Shown here: piece by piece, positions 21,627-30,473 of the stretch | Position numbering within the stretch: the stretch's first letter is position 1 | Layout of the letters: each line of letters begins with the position of its first letter | Assembly (NCBI GenBank): GCA_947460255.1 | Contig: CANHIS010000003.1 | Location: 1-64,000 of the forward strand | Direction of reading: 5' to 3' | Source: Bacteroidota bacterium | Lineage (GTDB): Bacteria > Bacteroidota > Bacteroidia > M30B66 | Length of the DNA: 64,000 nucleotides | Program-made: the position numbers and the translations under genes | The notes under the pieces: generated by a model | Seen by the model: the letters and a program-made list of their open reading frames with translations, nothing else | Databases searched by the model: none | Told to the model about the DNA's origin: nothing

Positions 21627-21738
21627 GGTTCTTTTAATTAGAGGTTTTCAAATTTCCGTTAGTTGCCGATCAATAAAAATGATATTAATCATCTATTGAA
21701 TCTTAAATCAAATTTCCGGCAGCGAGATTTAGCATTAA

Positions 21739-21752
21739 GTGATTTTCATCAC
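21739..21752. promoter_or_regulatory. Putative Crp/Fnr-type operator (site C)
   Basis: Reverse strand GTGATGAAAATCAC; 36 nt upstream of -7-like GAAATTTG (21709-21716, minus strand). Confidence 0.6.
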
Positions 21753-21838
21753 GTAACTAAGATTTTTACAAGATCAATTTCGAGGTCGCTATTTCATACA
21801 CTTATAATTCCGTTTCTTTGCCCAGAAATTTCCCAACA

Positions 21839-22984
21839 ATGAAACTTGCAACCAAACTTATACATGCCGGTCAAGCCCCTGATCCATCAACAGGCGCAAT
21901 TATGACACCGATTTACCAAACTTCAACTTATGTGCAGGAAGCTCCAGCGACCCACAAAGGTTACGAGTATGCACGTTCTCAAAATCCTACACGTAAAGCT
22001 TTGGAAGATTGCTTAGCGGCGTCAGAAAATGCGCAGCACGGTTTGAGTTTCGGTTCGGGTGTTGCCGCCACCGATGCATTAATGAAGTTGCTCCGCCCTG
22101 GAGATGAGGTAATTGCAGCCGATGACATGTATGGTGGAACTTACCGCTTGTTTACAAAGATTTACGAACCAATGGGCATACGTTTCCATTTCGTAAATAT
22201 GGCAAATCCTTCCAATATCAGTGCTTTGATCAACGAAAACACCAAGATGGTGTGGACTGAAACTCCAACCAATCCTTTGATGAGTATCAGCGATATTCGT
22301 GCAATTGCAGCCATTTGCAAGCCGGCAAATTTGATTCTCGTTGTCGACAATACTTTTGCAACTCCTTGGCTTCAAAATCCGCTCGATTTAGGTGCTGATG
22401 TAGTGATGCATTCTGCTACCAAATATCTCGGTGGCCACTCAGATGTGATTCATGGTTGCATCATGCTCAACAACGACGAACTGCGCGAAAAACTTTACTT
22501 CATCCAGAAAAGTTGTGGCGCAGTACCAGGGCCAATGGATTGTTTCTTGGTTTTGCGAGGATTGAAAACACTCCACGTGCGCATGAAAGCTCATTGTGAA
22601 AATGGAAAAACAATTGCCCATTATTTACGCAATCATCCAAAGGTTGGAAAAGTGTATTGGCCAGGTTTTACTGATCATCCAGGGCATGAAACAGCCAAAT
22701 CTCAAATGCGCGATTTCGGTGGAATGATGAGCATTATTTTAAAAGATGATTCATTAGATGCCGCGAAAAGAATGCTCACCTCTACACATCTCTTTTCATT
22801 GGCTGAAAGCCTTGGTGGCGTTGAATCTTTGATCAATCATCCTGCGTCTATGACCCACGCCTCGATTCCAAAAGCTGAACGTGAAAAAGTAGGCGTTGTA
22901 GATGGTTTAATTCGTCTTTCAGTTGGAATTGAAGATGTTGATGATTTAATTGCAGATTTAGAGGCGGCATTGAACAAGGTTTAA
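21839..22984 (+). CDS. PLP-dependent trans-sulfuration enzyme (cystathionine gamma-synthase/lyase family)
   Basis: MKLATKLIHAGQAPDPSTGAIMTPIYQTSTY...HSATKYLGGHSDVIHG. Confidence 0.94.
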   Translation: MKLATKLIHAGQAPDPSTGAIMTPIYQTSTYVQEAPATHKGYEYARSQNPTRKALEDCLAASENAQHGLSFGSGVAATDALMKLLRPGDEVIAADDMYGGTYRLFTKIYEPMGIRFHFVNMANPSNISALINENTKMVWTETPTNPLMSISDIRAIAAICKPANLILVVDNTFATPWLQNPLDLGADVVMHSATKYLGGHSDVIHGCIMLNNDELREKLYFIQKSCGAVPGPMDCFLVLRGLKTLHVRMKAHCENGKTIAHYLRNHPKVGKVYWPGFTDHPGHETAKSQMRDFGGMMSIILKDDSLDAAKRMLTSTHLFSLAESLGGVESLINHPASMTHASIPKAEREKVGVVDGLIRLSVGIEDVDDLIADLEAALNKV

Positions 22985-22987
22985 TCA

Positions 22988-23707
22988 ATGAAACATGCTT
23001 TCATAACTGGTGCTTCCAAGGGTTTAGGAAAAGCACTATGTGAATTGTTGCTTCACGAAAATTGGCACGTGTCGGGAATTTCGCGACATCATACAATTGC
23101 GCACAAGAATTACATTCCTGTGGTTTGCGATCTTTCCCTTCCGGGGAATTTGGAAGCAGTGCAATTTGAGGCATCTAATTGCAAACATTTGCTGCTCATT
23201 AACAATGCAGGTTCGCTTGGCGAGATTGGTCCCGTGGGAAGCATTACCGATGAAGAAATAATCCAAACAATTTCTTTGAACCTCACGGCTGCTGCAGTAC
23301 TTTCTAACAAGTTTTTAAAACAAACCCAAACATTAGATTGCCCTAAAACAATTGTGAACATTAGCTCTGGGGCTGGAAGAAATCCCTATGATGGTTGGGC
23401 AACTTATTGCAGTACAAAGGCTGGTTTAGATATGTTCAGCATGTCGGTTGCCAAAGAATTGAATTTAAATGGAAATTCTGCGACAAGGATCTTTTCTATT
23501 GCTCCAGGTGTAATTGATACACAGATGCAAGAAGAAATTCGAAGTAAATCAGTTAATGAATTTAGTTCGGTGGAAAGATTTAAATTGATGCATCAAAATA
23601 ATCAGTTGAGTACGCCTGAATCTATCGCACAAAAACTCGTATCCTTTCTCGCTCAGCGCGATCGATTTTCAGAAGTTTGCTTGGATGTGAGAAATCTAGA
23701 TTTTTAA
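22988..23707 (+). CDS. SDR family oxidoreductase
   Basis: FITGASKGLGKAL; NNAGSLG; YCSTKAGLDM. Confidence 0.93.
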   Translation: MKHAFITGASKGLGKALCELLLHENWHVSGISRHHTIAHKNYIPVVCDLSLPGNLEAVQFEASNCKHLLLINNAGSLGEIGPVGSITDEEIIQTISLNLTAAAVLSNKFLKQTQTLDCPKTIVNISSGAGRNPYDGWATYCSTKAGLDMFSMSVAKELNLNGNSATRIFSIAPGVIDTQMQEEIRSKSVNEFSSVERFKLMHQNNQLSTPESIAQKLVSFLAQRDRFSEVCLDVRNLDF

Positions 23708-23725
23708 AGGGGCTAATGAAATAAA

Positions 23726-24271
23726 TTATTTTTCAGAGCGATTTATTCGATTAAATTCCTCAATCCGCATGCTGTAAATTAATTCGTCTTCTAAAATTCC
23801 ATTTTTAATTAAATTCTTTTCAATACGATATTCAAATTTTAATCCTGCTTTTACAAGCACTTTTTGTGATGCAATATTTTTTCCCAACGGTCTTGCAAAA
23901 ATGCGTTCTAATTGCCAGTTTTTGAATCCGTATTCAATAACAAGCTTTACAGCTTCTGCCATGATGCCTTTTCCCCAGTAGGGCTCTGCCAACCAATACC
24001 CCAATTCAGCATTTAGTCTAAAAATGTCGTCCAACTTGTAGATTCCAATAGATCCAACCACTTGGCCATCTGCACAAATTGCTTGAATATTAGATGGCTG
24101 CTCCTTTTGAGTTCTTTCAATGAATTGCTGCCCAGCTTCTTTCGTAAATGGGCTAGGAAATCCATCGGTCATATTCGTTGCAATTCCTGGATTGTTAGCC
24201 AATCCCACCAAGCTATCGAGATCTGATAAAGCCCAGTTGCGTAAAGTGATTTTCATCTTCAAATGTAACAT
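23726..24271 (-). CDS. GNAT family N-acetyltransferase
   Basis: ELGYWLAEPYWGKGIMAEAVKLVIEYGF...NIASQKVLVKAGLKFE. Confidence 0.92.
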   Translation of the reverse strand: MLHLKMKITLRNWALSDLDSLVGLANNPGIATNMTDGFPSPFTKEAGQQFIERTQKEQPSNIQAICADGQVVGSIGIYKLDDIFRLNAELGYWLAEPYWGKGIMAEAVKLVIEYGFKNWQLERIFARPLGKNIASQKVLVKAGLKFEYRIEKNLIKNGILEDELIYSMRIEEFNRINRSEK

Positions 24272-24352
24272 TCAGAGCAATCAGTAACCTTAGAATTTCG
24301 TTTTTGTTTCTTACCAATCACCTTCTTACCTTCGTGCCTTTAAAATCTGTTT

Positions 24353-24913
24353 ATGGCAACTACAAGTGATGTTTCTGTAGGAACATTTATTCGTTACAAC
24401 GGTGAACTTTGTGTGATTACCGAATGGCAACACCGCACACCAGGAAATCTTCGTGCATTCTATCAAGCGAAGATGCGCAATGTGAAAAATGGCAAGTCGG
24501 CAGAAAACCGCTACCGTTCAGGTGAAGAAATCGAAGTGGTGCGCGTTGAAATGCGTCCATTGATGTATAGCTACAAAGAAGGTAACAATCTGGTTTGCAT
24601 GGACAATGAAACTTACGAGCAAATCTACATCGATGAAGTATTGTTCGGTGATGGCGTACGTTTTATGAAAGAATCAATGGAGATTTATGCAGCATTCGAA
24701 GGCGATGCGGTAATTTACGCTGAACCACCAAAGAATGTTGAACTCGAAGTAACATACACAGAACCTGGTGTTAAAGGCGATACTGCCACCAAAACACTAA
24801 AACCTGCAACAGTAGAAACGGGTGCAACAGTGTCAATTCCTTTGTTCATCAACATTGGTGAAAAAATTAAAGTCGACACCCGCACCGGAGAATATCTTGA
24901 GCGTGTAAAGTAA
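24353..24913 (+). CDS. efp: Elongation factor P
   Basis: TPGNLRAFYQAKMRNVKNGKSAENRYRSGEEIE...IGEKIKVDTRTGEYLERVK. Confidence 0.96.
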   Translation: MATTSDVSVGTFIRYNGELCVITEWQHRTPGNLRAFYQAKMRNVKNGKSAENRYRSGEEIEVVRVEMRPLMYSYKEGNNLVCMDNETYEQIYIDEVLFGDGVRFMKESMEIYAAFEGDAVIYAEPPKNVELEVTYTEPGVKGDTATKTLKPATVETGATVSIPLFINIGEKIKVDTRTGEYLERVK

Positions 24914-24935
24914 TTTACCCTTGAGTTTTTTTGAC

Positions 24936-24976
24936 AATCCCGATGTCCTTCCCCAAAGGATGTCGGGATTTTTTTA
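24936..24976 (+). terminator. Rho-independent terminator after efp
   Basis: AATCCCGATGTCC...GGATGTCGGGATTTTTTT; stem closes with two G-U pairs. Confidence 0.8.
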
Positions 24977-25549
24977 TTCTCTACCTGCTCTTGATGCCAG
25001 CAGATAATCGAGAAAAATCATAGCAGCAGCTTGACTTTCGGCAGCGGTTGGAATGGCGAAGAACGGTTTGTTGCCACTTGAATCAGCGGCACATACAACG
25101 CATGGTACTGCAAATCCTTGGGTCGAAAAACCTTCCGAAGCTCTGAATTTGTCTGAATCCGTATCGTAGCTTTTCGAATTTGGAATTAACCGATCAATTG
25201 GCCCTAACAGGTACTCTTGCTTCACCGCTTTAGAAAGATCAGCGCCTTGCAATTCTACCAAACTCACGGTAGTGGCCTTTTGCAAAGAATCCATTATGGC
25301 AGCGTTGCTCACACCTTGCCAATTAATTGTGATGCCAGTTTGCGCGTTCATTAGTTTGGTTACTTCCGATGTTTCCAGTTGTCGTTGAGTTAAGAACTCA
25401 GATTTTACAAGGATTTTCAGCGATTTTCCTTTACCATCTGCATGCACTTCGTACCAAGAAATTTTCCTCACATCGCGTTGTTTTCTAGTACTTTTCGTGC
25501 AAGAGGTTAAACCTAGAATAATCAAAAGGACAATCAATGAAGTTCGCAT
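24974..25549 (-). CDS. Hypothetical lipoprotein
   Basis: MRTSLIVLLIILGLTSC lipobox, otherwise unrecognised. Confidence 0.7.
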   Translation of the reverse strand: MRTSLIVLLIILGLTSCTKSTRKQRDVRKISWYEVHADGKGKSLKILVKSEFLTQRQLETSEVTKLMNAQTGITINWQGVSNAAIMDSLQKATTVSLVELQGADLSKAVKQEYLLGPIDRLIPNSKSYDTDSDKFRASEGFSTQGFAVPCVVCAADSSGNKPFFAIPTAAESQAAAMIFLDYLLASRAGRE

Positions 25550-25606
25550 GTGGCAAATTTACACAGCAACTGCACTACATTAACTTGGTAAGCATATTTT
25601 TGCGCT

Positions 25607-26260
25607 GTGTTGAACGATTTTCAATTTAGCTTCCCCAATTCGATTGCAGTTATTGAACTTTTGCCTGAAAAAGCAGCATTTTTGCCCCAATCAAGCACAT
25701 TGTTAATTGCTGATCCTCATTTCGGTAAGGCTACACACTTTCGAAAGGCCGGCATCCCGATTCCAGAACAAATCTTCCACAAAGATTTGGATATTCTTGG
25801 CAATCTTATCGTTCGGAAACAACCAATCAATTTGATCGTTCTAGGCGATTTTTTCCATTCAGATCACAACCAAGAATGGGAACGGTTTCTCCACTGGAAA
25901 ACCAAATATCCACGGGTAAATTTGAAGATTGTAGAAGGAAATCACGACAGGAAAATGAAGTCGAGGTTGTTGGACCACGATTTTTTGTACCCAGATGCTC
26001 TGCCTTCCCCGGAGGGAATTTACTTTAGCCATGAACCTTTACATACGGAAAAACCTGTGGTTTGCGGACATATTCACCCAGGGTTTATCCTCAAAGGTGC
26101 TGGCCGACAAAAAATTTCGTTGCCCTGTTTTTACCTAGATCAAAACTGTTTGATTTTGCCAGCTTTTGGAGCATTTACAGGTCTTTCACCAATGAAGAAA
26201 TTATCAAAGAATAAAGTTTTTATCATCAATGGCGATCAAGTAATTGAAGTTCAGGATTGA
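25607..26260 (+). CDS. pdeM: Ligase-associated DNA-damage-response endonuclease PdeM-like metallophosphoesterase
   Basis: LLIADPHFGKATHFRKAGIPIP...VLGDFFHSDHNQEW...VEGNHDR; apparent GTG start. Confidence 0.85.
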   Translation: MLNDFQFSFPNSIAVIELLPEKAAFLPQSSTLLIADPHFGKATHFRKAGIPIPEQIFHKDLDILGNLIVRKQPINLIVLGDFFHSDHNQEWERFLHWKTKYPRVNLKIVEGNHDRKMKSRLLDHDFLYPDALPSPEGIYFSHEPLHTEKPVVCGHIHPGFILKGAGRQKISLPCFYLDQNCLILPAFGAFTGLSPMKKLSKNKVFIINGDQVIEVQD

Positions 26261-26309
26261 ATATTAACCTTCATTTCCTAATTTCACACACTCAACATAC
26301 CCACCCTAA

Positions 26310-28022
26310 ATGAAAAGAAATTTACTCGTCGCATTTGCCATTGCCGTTTGTTTATCGGTAGTGATGTGGCCCGAAACTTCCGTGCACGGAAACAGCAGCG
26401 GAGCTCCAGCCGGTTACACTGGATCGACTTTCGAAAATAGCGGAAGAACTTGCGGAACGGGCACTGGCTGCCATGGCGGCGGTTCCACACTTCAAAACAG
26501 CTGGATAACAACGACCATTCCTGCTTGTGGTTACACGCCTGGTCAAACTTACAGCATCTCAGTATTTGTAACATCTCCAAACAGAACGAAATTCGGTTTT
26601 AGCTTGTCGCCACAGTTCAATTCAGGTGCAAACTCAGGTGCCACTGCAGGTACTTTGATCGCCACCAATGGAACGCAGCTTCAAAGTAGCGGAAGATACA
26701 TCACCCATACATCTGCAGGAAATCAACAAAATGGTACCAATAGCAGAACTTGGACATTCAATTGGACCGCTCCTGCATCTGGCTCAGTTACTTTATTTGC
26801 AGCCATGAATGCAGCCAATTCTGGGAACAACAGTTCAGGCGACATCATTTTTAATGGTAGCCTAGTTGTGAATCAAAATACAACACCTGCTCTTACGATC
26901 AATAACAGTGGTGCGGCCGAATTTTGCGTGAGCAATCCAATTACACTCACCTCAAGTATCGCAAGTGGAAATGTTTGGACTCTCAGTGGAAACTCAGTTG
27001 GAACAGGCAGTTCGGTTACACCATCTGCCAGCGGAACCTACCAATTAACCAATACATCTGGCGCTTGTGTGCAAACACAAACTTTAGCGGTTACGGCCGT
27101 TAATGGGCCACCAGCTGCGTCGCAGATTACAGCTGGTCCTGCTGGATTAGAGATTTGCGAAGGAGAAACCACTACTTTGTCGGCCACTGGTGCCGGATTG
27201 GTTTGGCAGCCAGGCAACTTAACAGGCAATTCTGTAACCGTTTCGCAGGCTGGAAATTATACAGTTAGCAGTACAAATATCTGTGGAACAACAACTTCTA
27301 CTCCAGCTGTTGTATCAATCAATCCCCTGCCTGCAACACCTGCAATTACAGTTGCAGCCATCGATGGATCTTGCGAAGGCAGTACAATTGTGCTTTCTGC
27401 CAATAATGCAGCGCTAGGCGATGAGATAAATTGGACACCAGGAAATGTCGCAGGAGCTGATTTATCTGTAACAGAATCAGGCACGTACACTGTTGTCTTT
27501 ACCAACGGTTGTGGCGAGTCAGCATTGGTTGACCAAGAAATTACCTTCACAGCAACACCTGAAGTTCCAACAATTTCCCTCACGGGAGACGGAGAACTTT
27601 CTGCCAGCGTGGTAGCTGATTCCTACACGTGGTTTTTGAATGGAGTAGAAATTGAGGACCAAAATGGTGCATCGATTACACCTACTGAATTCGGAACGTA
27701 TGAAGTGATCGCAACCAATGCAGATATTTGTTCAAGTACAATTTCTGAAGGCTTTTCGTACGATCCAACTTCGACCAATAATTTTGGTGGAAATGTGGCT
27801 TTCAAGGTGTATCCGCAGCCAGCATCAAGTTTGATGATGGTAGAATTGCCAGCAAATCATGAATTGAAATTTTTAGAAATCATGGATCTTCAAGGTCGAT
27901 TGATGCTTCAAATACCTGTGGAAGATCAAGGTTTAGTTTCCGTTTCAACTGAAGTTCTTGAAAATGGAATGTATTTGCTTAAAGCGAACAATACGACCAA
28001 AACAATTGTGATCGGGCAGTAA
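26310..28022 (+). CDS. T9SS type A protein with choice-of-anchor V-like N-terminal domain and Ig-like repeats
   Basis: GAPAGYTGSTFENSGRTCGTGTGCHGGG; C-terminal VYPQPASSLMMVELP...MDLQGRLMLQ...LENGMYLLK. Confidence 0.83.
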   Translation: MKRNLLVAFAIAVCLSVVMWPETSVHGNSSGAPAGYTGSTFENSGRTCGTGTGCHGGGSTLQNSWITTTIPACGYTPGQTYSISVFVTSPNRTKFGFSLSPQFNSGANSGATAGTLIATNGTQLQSSGRYITHTSAGNQQNGTNSRTWTFNWTAPASGSVTLFAAMNAANSGNNSSGDIIFNGSLVVNQNTTPALTINNSGAAEFCVSNPITLTSSIASGNVWTLSGNSVGTGSSVTPSASGTYQLTNTSGACVQTQTLAVTAVNGPPAASQITAGPAGLEICEGETTTLSATGAGLVWQPGNLTGNSVTVSQAGNYTVSSTNICGTTTSTPAVVSINPLPATPAITVAAIDGSCEGSTIVLSANNAALGDEINWTPGNVAGADLSVTESGTYTVVFTNGCGESALVDQEITFTATPEVPTISLTGDGELSASVVADSYTWFLNGVEIEDQNGASITPTEFGTYEVIATNADICSSTISEGFSYDPTSTNNFGGNVAFKVYPQPASSLMMVELPANHELKFLEIMDLQGRLMLQIPVEDQGLVSVSTEVLENGMYLLKANNTTKTIVIGQ

Positions 28023-28040
28023 AACTTTTAATTTATGGAG

Positions 28041-28075
28041 AGCCTGCATTCTTTTATTAGGATGCAGGCTTTTTG
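28041..28075 (+). terminator. Rho-independent terminator
   Basis: AGCCTGCAT...ATGCAGGCT + TTTTTG. Confidence 0.85.
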
Positions 28076-28181
28076 TTTTGATAAAAAAACAGGTTTTCTA
28101 CAGTTGTAAATATATGATTTAGTTAACAAAACAGTCTCTATGTTATCGAAATGACAATAAATAAGCAAAATCAATATTTTA

Positions 28182-28214
28182 TTTGCATCGAATAGGGATT
28201 TGTACCTATGTTTG
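28182..28214 (+). promoter_or_regulatory. Bacteroidetes sigma-A-type promoter for the tRNA-like RNA
   Basis: TTTG (28182-28185), 21-nt spacer, TATGTTTG (28207-28214). Confidence 0.7.
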
Positions 28215-28227
28215 CACTAAATAACAC

Positions 28228-28378
28228 TGTAGGGTGTTGAAACTGGCAGACAATCCCTCTTGTCTCGGGGGTGAGGATCCAGGGAAAAACGGTGTTTAGC
28301 GGGTTGACCACTCAACTCTTTCGAGAGTCTTGAACATTGGCTAACCTCCTCGTGAAGGTTCGAATCCTTCCTCTACAG
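28228..28378 (+). ncRNA. Class II tRNA-like RNA with 82-nt variable region and GUC anticodon loop
   Basis: Acceptor TGTAGGG/CTCTACA; D arm TTG-AAACTGGCAGA-CAA; anticodon arm CCCTC-TTGTCTC-GGGGG; T arm GAAGG-TTCGAAT-CCTTC; variable region base stem GAGGA/TCCTC. Confidence 0.7.
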
Positions 28379-28399
28379 CAGAATTTCCCCAATACCCCT

Positions 28400-28442
28400 A
28401 ATCCCCGCTGTTTGTGATGGTTCAGCGGGGATTTATTTTTTT
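28400..28442 (+). terminator. Rho-independent terminator of the tRNA-like RNA
   Basis: AATCCCCGCTG-N12-CAGCGGGGATT followed by T-rich tract. Confidence 0.85.
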
Positions 28443-28444
28443 AT

Positions 28445-28606
28445 CCACGGACTGTAGCTCGTGGTAGAAGTTAGAGGTTTTAGAATGTATATATATCCAG
28501 CACTTTAGCCATGGACTAAAGTCCATGGTTGCGGGTTGAAATATGAGGATGTGTAGTTATTCTCCTCGCAGCACAGGACTTTCGCAGTACCGGACTTTAG
28601 TCCGGT
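28445..28606. repeat. Cluster of three REP-like palindromes
   Basis: CCACGGACTGTAGCTCGTGG (28445-28464), CCATGGACTAAAGTCCATGG (28509-28528), ACCGGACTTTAGTCCGGT (28589-28606). Confidence 0.65.
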
Positions 28607-28619
28607 GACACATAAAAAA

Positions 28620-29972
28620 TCACCTTTGATCGAGCAGGTAAATCATTGCTGCCATGGCTGCTGCACCCAATTCAAGCTCGCGTTTATTGACATGCTCAAA
28701 GCTGTCGTATTCGGCATGATGGTGATCGAAGTAACGTTGTGAATCTGGTACAAAACCGATGCAGATAGTGCCTTGTTTTTTCAACGGATTGATATCGGCG
28801 CCACCACCTCCTTTTTTGAAATCATGAATGCCGTATGGTTCTAGCAAGGCTCGATAGTTTCCAACACTCGCCACAACTGCGGGATCTTCAGAATCAGTAT
28901 AAAACCCTCTTGGAGTGAAACCTCCACGGTCTGATTCAATGGCGAACAAATGCTTTTCCTTCAGTGAATCGGCAAGTTCAGCGTAGCGTTTTCCGCCACG
29001 TAAACCGTTTTCTTCATTCATGAACATGACAGCCCTAATGGAGTGTTTAGGCTTGTAGCCAAGTTTTTGAAGGATTCGCAGGGCTTCGAAACTTTGCACA
29101 CATCCAGCGCCATCATCGTGGGCTCCTTCGCCATTGTCCCAAGCATCGAGATGACCACCAACAATGATAAATTCATTGGGTTTTTCGGAGCCTTTCATTT
29201 CTCCAATCACGTTGTGCGATAAAGTATCCGGTAGTGTTTTGCAGTTGGTTTCGAGTTGAAATTTCAGCTTTGCGTTTTTCTTGATTTGAGCACTAAGCCA
29301 AGTGGCATCTTCTGTGCTTATCGCTACTGCAGGAATCCTTGGATACAAGGAATCGTAAGCCATACTTCCAGTATGTGGGTAACCGTCTTCACGGAGGTTC
29401 ATGCTTCTCACCATGGTCGCTACTGCGCCATATTTTGCAGCCTTGGATGGTCCAGCCCATCTCTGATCCACGCATCCGCCGTAGGCTTCGAAAGTATGAA
29501 TGTGACGAGGTTCCATCGGACGGCTGAAGAACACAATTTTGCCCTCAATTTTCTCCTTGCCAAGGGCGTCAAGGTCTTCAATTCGTTGTACTTCGATGAT
29601 TTCGGCTTCCACTTTGCCTCCATCACTTCCTCCAAGGGCACAGGCCTTTAAGTTTCTTTTGCTGTTGGTTTCTTGAACTTTACAAATGCTTCCGCGCACC
29701 CAATGCGGCACCATGCATTCTTGCAGGAAAACCTTGCTGAATTGTTCCTCTTGCATTACATCCTGCATGAATTTTACAGCATCCGCGGCGCCGCGCGAAC
29801 CACTCAATCGCGGCCCAATATTTTTACACAAGTGCTGCAAAATTGGATAGCAGCGACTATCTGTGAGCGCTTGATCGAAGATTTTTCGAATGAACAATGA
29901 ATCTTGGCTTGTTTGTGCTTGCGCAGAGAGTTTTAAACCAAGGAGAATGGCAATTAGGAGGAGTTTTTTCAT
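28620..29972 (-). CDS. M28 family metallopeptidase
   Basis: GGHLDAWDNGEGAHDDGAGC; FMNEENGLRGGKRYAE; signal peptide. Confidence 0.92.
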   Translation of the reverse strand: MKKLLLIAILLGLKLSAQAQTSQDSLFIRKIFDQALTDSRCYPILQHLCKNIGPRLSGSRGAADAVKFMQDVMQEEQFSKVFLQECMVPHWVRGSICKVQETNSKRNLKACALGGSDGGKVEAEIIEVQRIEDLDALGKEKIEGKIVFFSRPMEPRHIHTFEAYGGCVDQRWAGPSKAAKYGAVATMVRSMNLREDGYPHTGSMAYDSLYPRIPAVAISTEDATWLSAQIKKNAKLKFQLETNCKTLPDTLSHNVIGEMKGSEKPNEFIIVGGHLDAWDNGEGAHDDGAGCVQSFEALRILQKLGYKPKHSIRAVMFMNEENGLRGGKRYAELADSLKEKHLFAIESDRGGFTPRGFYTDSEDPAVVASVGNYRALLEPYGIHDFKKGGGGADINPLKKQGTICIGFVPDSQRYFDHHHAEYDSFEHVNKRELELGAAAMAAMIYLLDQR

Positions 29973-30003
29973 GCAATGCTGGTGGCACGAATATAAAGCA
30001 AAA

Positions 30004-30026
30004 CACCGCGGGTTGTTGCCGCGGTG
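30004..30026 (-). terminator. Hairpin terminator
   Basis: CACCGCGG...CCGCGGTG followed by TTTTG on minus strand. Confidence 0.65.
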
Positions 30027-30058
30027 CTTGGTTAGAAATTAGTTGAAATGCCGATTAT

Positions 30059-30322
30059 TTATTCGAAAGACAATTGAAAGTCTCCGTTATCGGTCATTTT
30101 TTGAATCGGTTTTGAAGTGTTCGTTGAAAGCAGACTTTTTCTCATGTCTGCAAGTTTTTGCATGTGTGCTTTGTTAGGACTCACGAGCGGAAATTCTTCC
30201 ATCATGAACTGCTGAACGAGCAATTCGGCAGATGCAGGATCGTCAGTTAATCGAGATTCAAATTTCCTGAACACCTCGTTTAATCTGCGTAATTGCACTT
30301 CCTGTTCTTGTGTTAATGACAT
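30059..30322 (-). CDS. Hypothetical protein
   Basis: Intact small ORF, start at internal Met (MSLTQEQEVQLRRLNEVFRKFE). Confidence 0.55.
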   Translation of the reverse strand: MSLTQEQEVQLRRLNEVFRKFESRLTDDPASAELLVQQFMMEEFPLVSPNKAHMQKLADMRKSLLSTNTSKPIQKMTDNGDFQLSFE

Positions 30323-30473
30323 GTTGCGAATTTTAGACAATATTCTAATTCTATTATCTAAATTAAACAATTCATTCTTGATTCGATTAACTGTAGTCGA
30401 TTAGTTATCAACAGCATAAATCCTCCGAAAATCCTGAGTTTTCTCTTACTTTTGAAGAATAAAGAAAGCGCAC

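Noticed and set aside
28228-28378. tRNA-Leu with group I intron, or tmRNA, as explanation for the tRNA-like RNA
   Set aside because: The anticodon arm closes without interruption and the insert lies in the variable region; the insert is far shorter than typical group I introns, and there is no tmRNA-like D region or tag ORF
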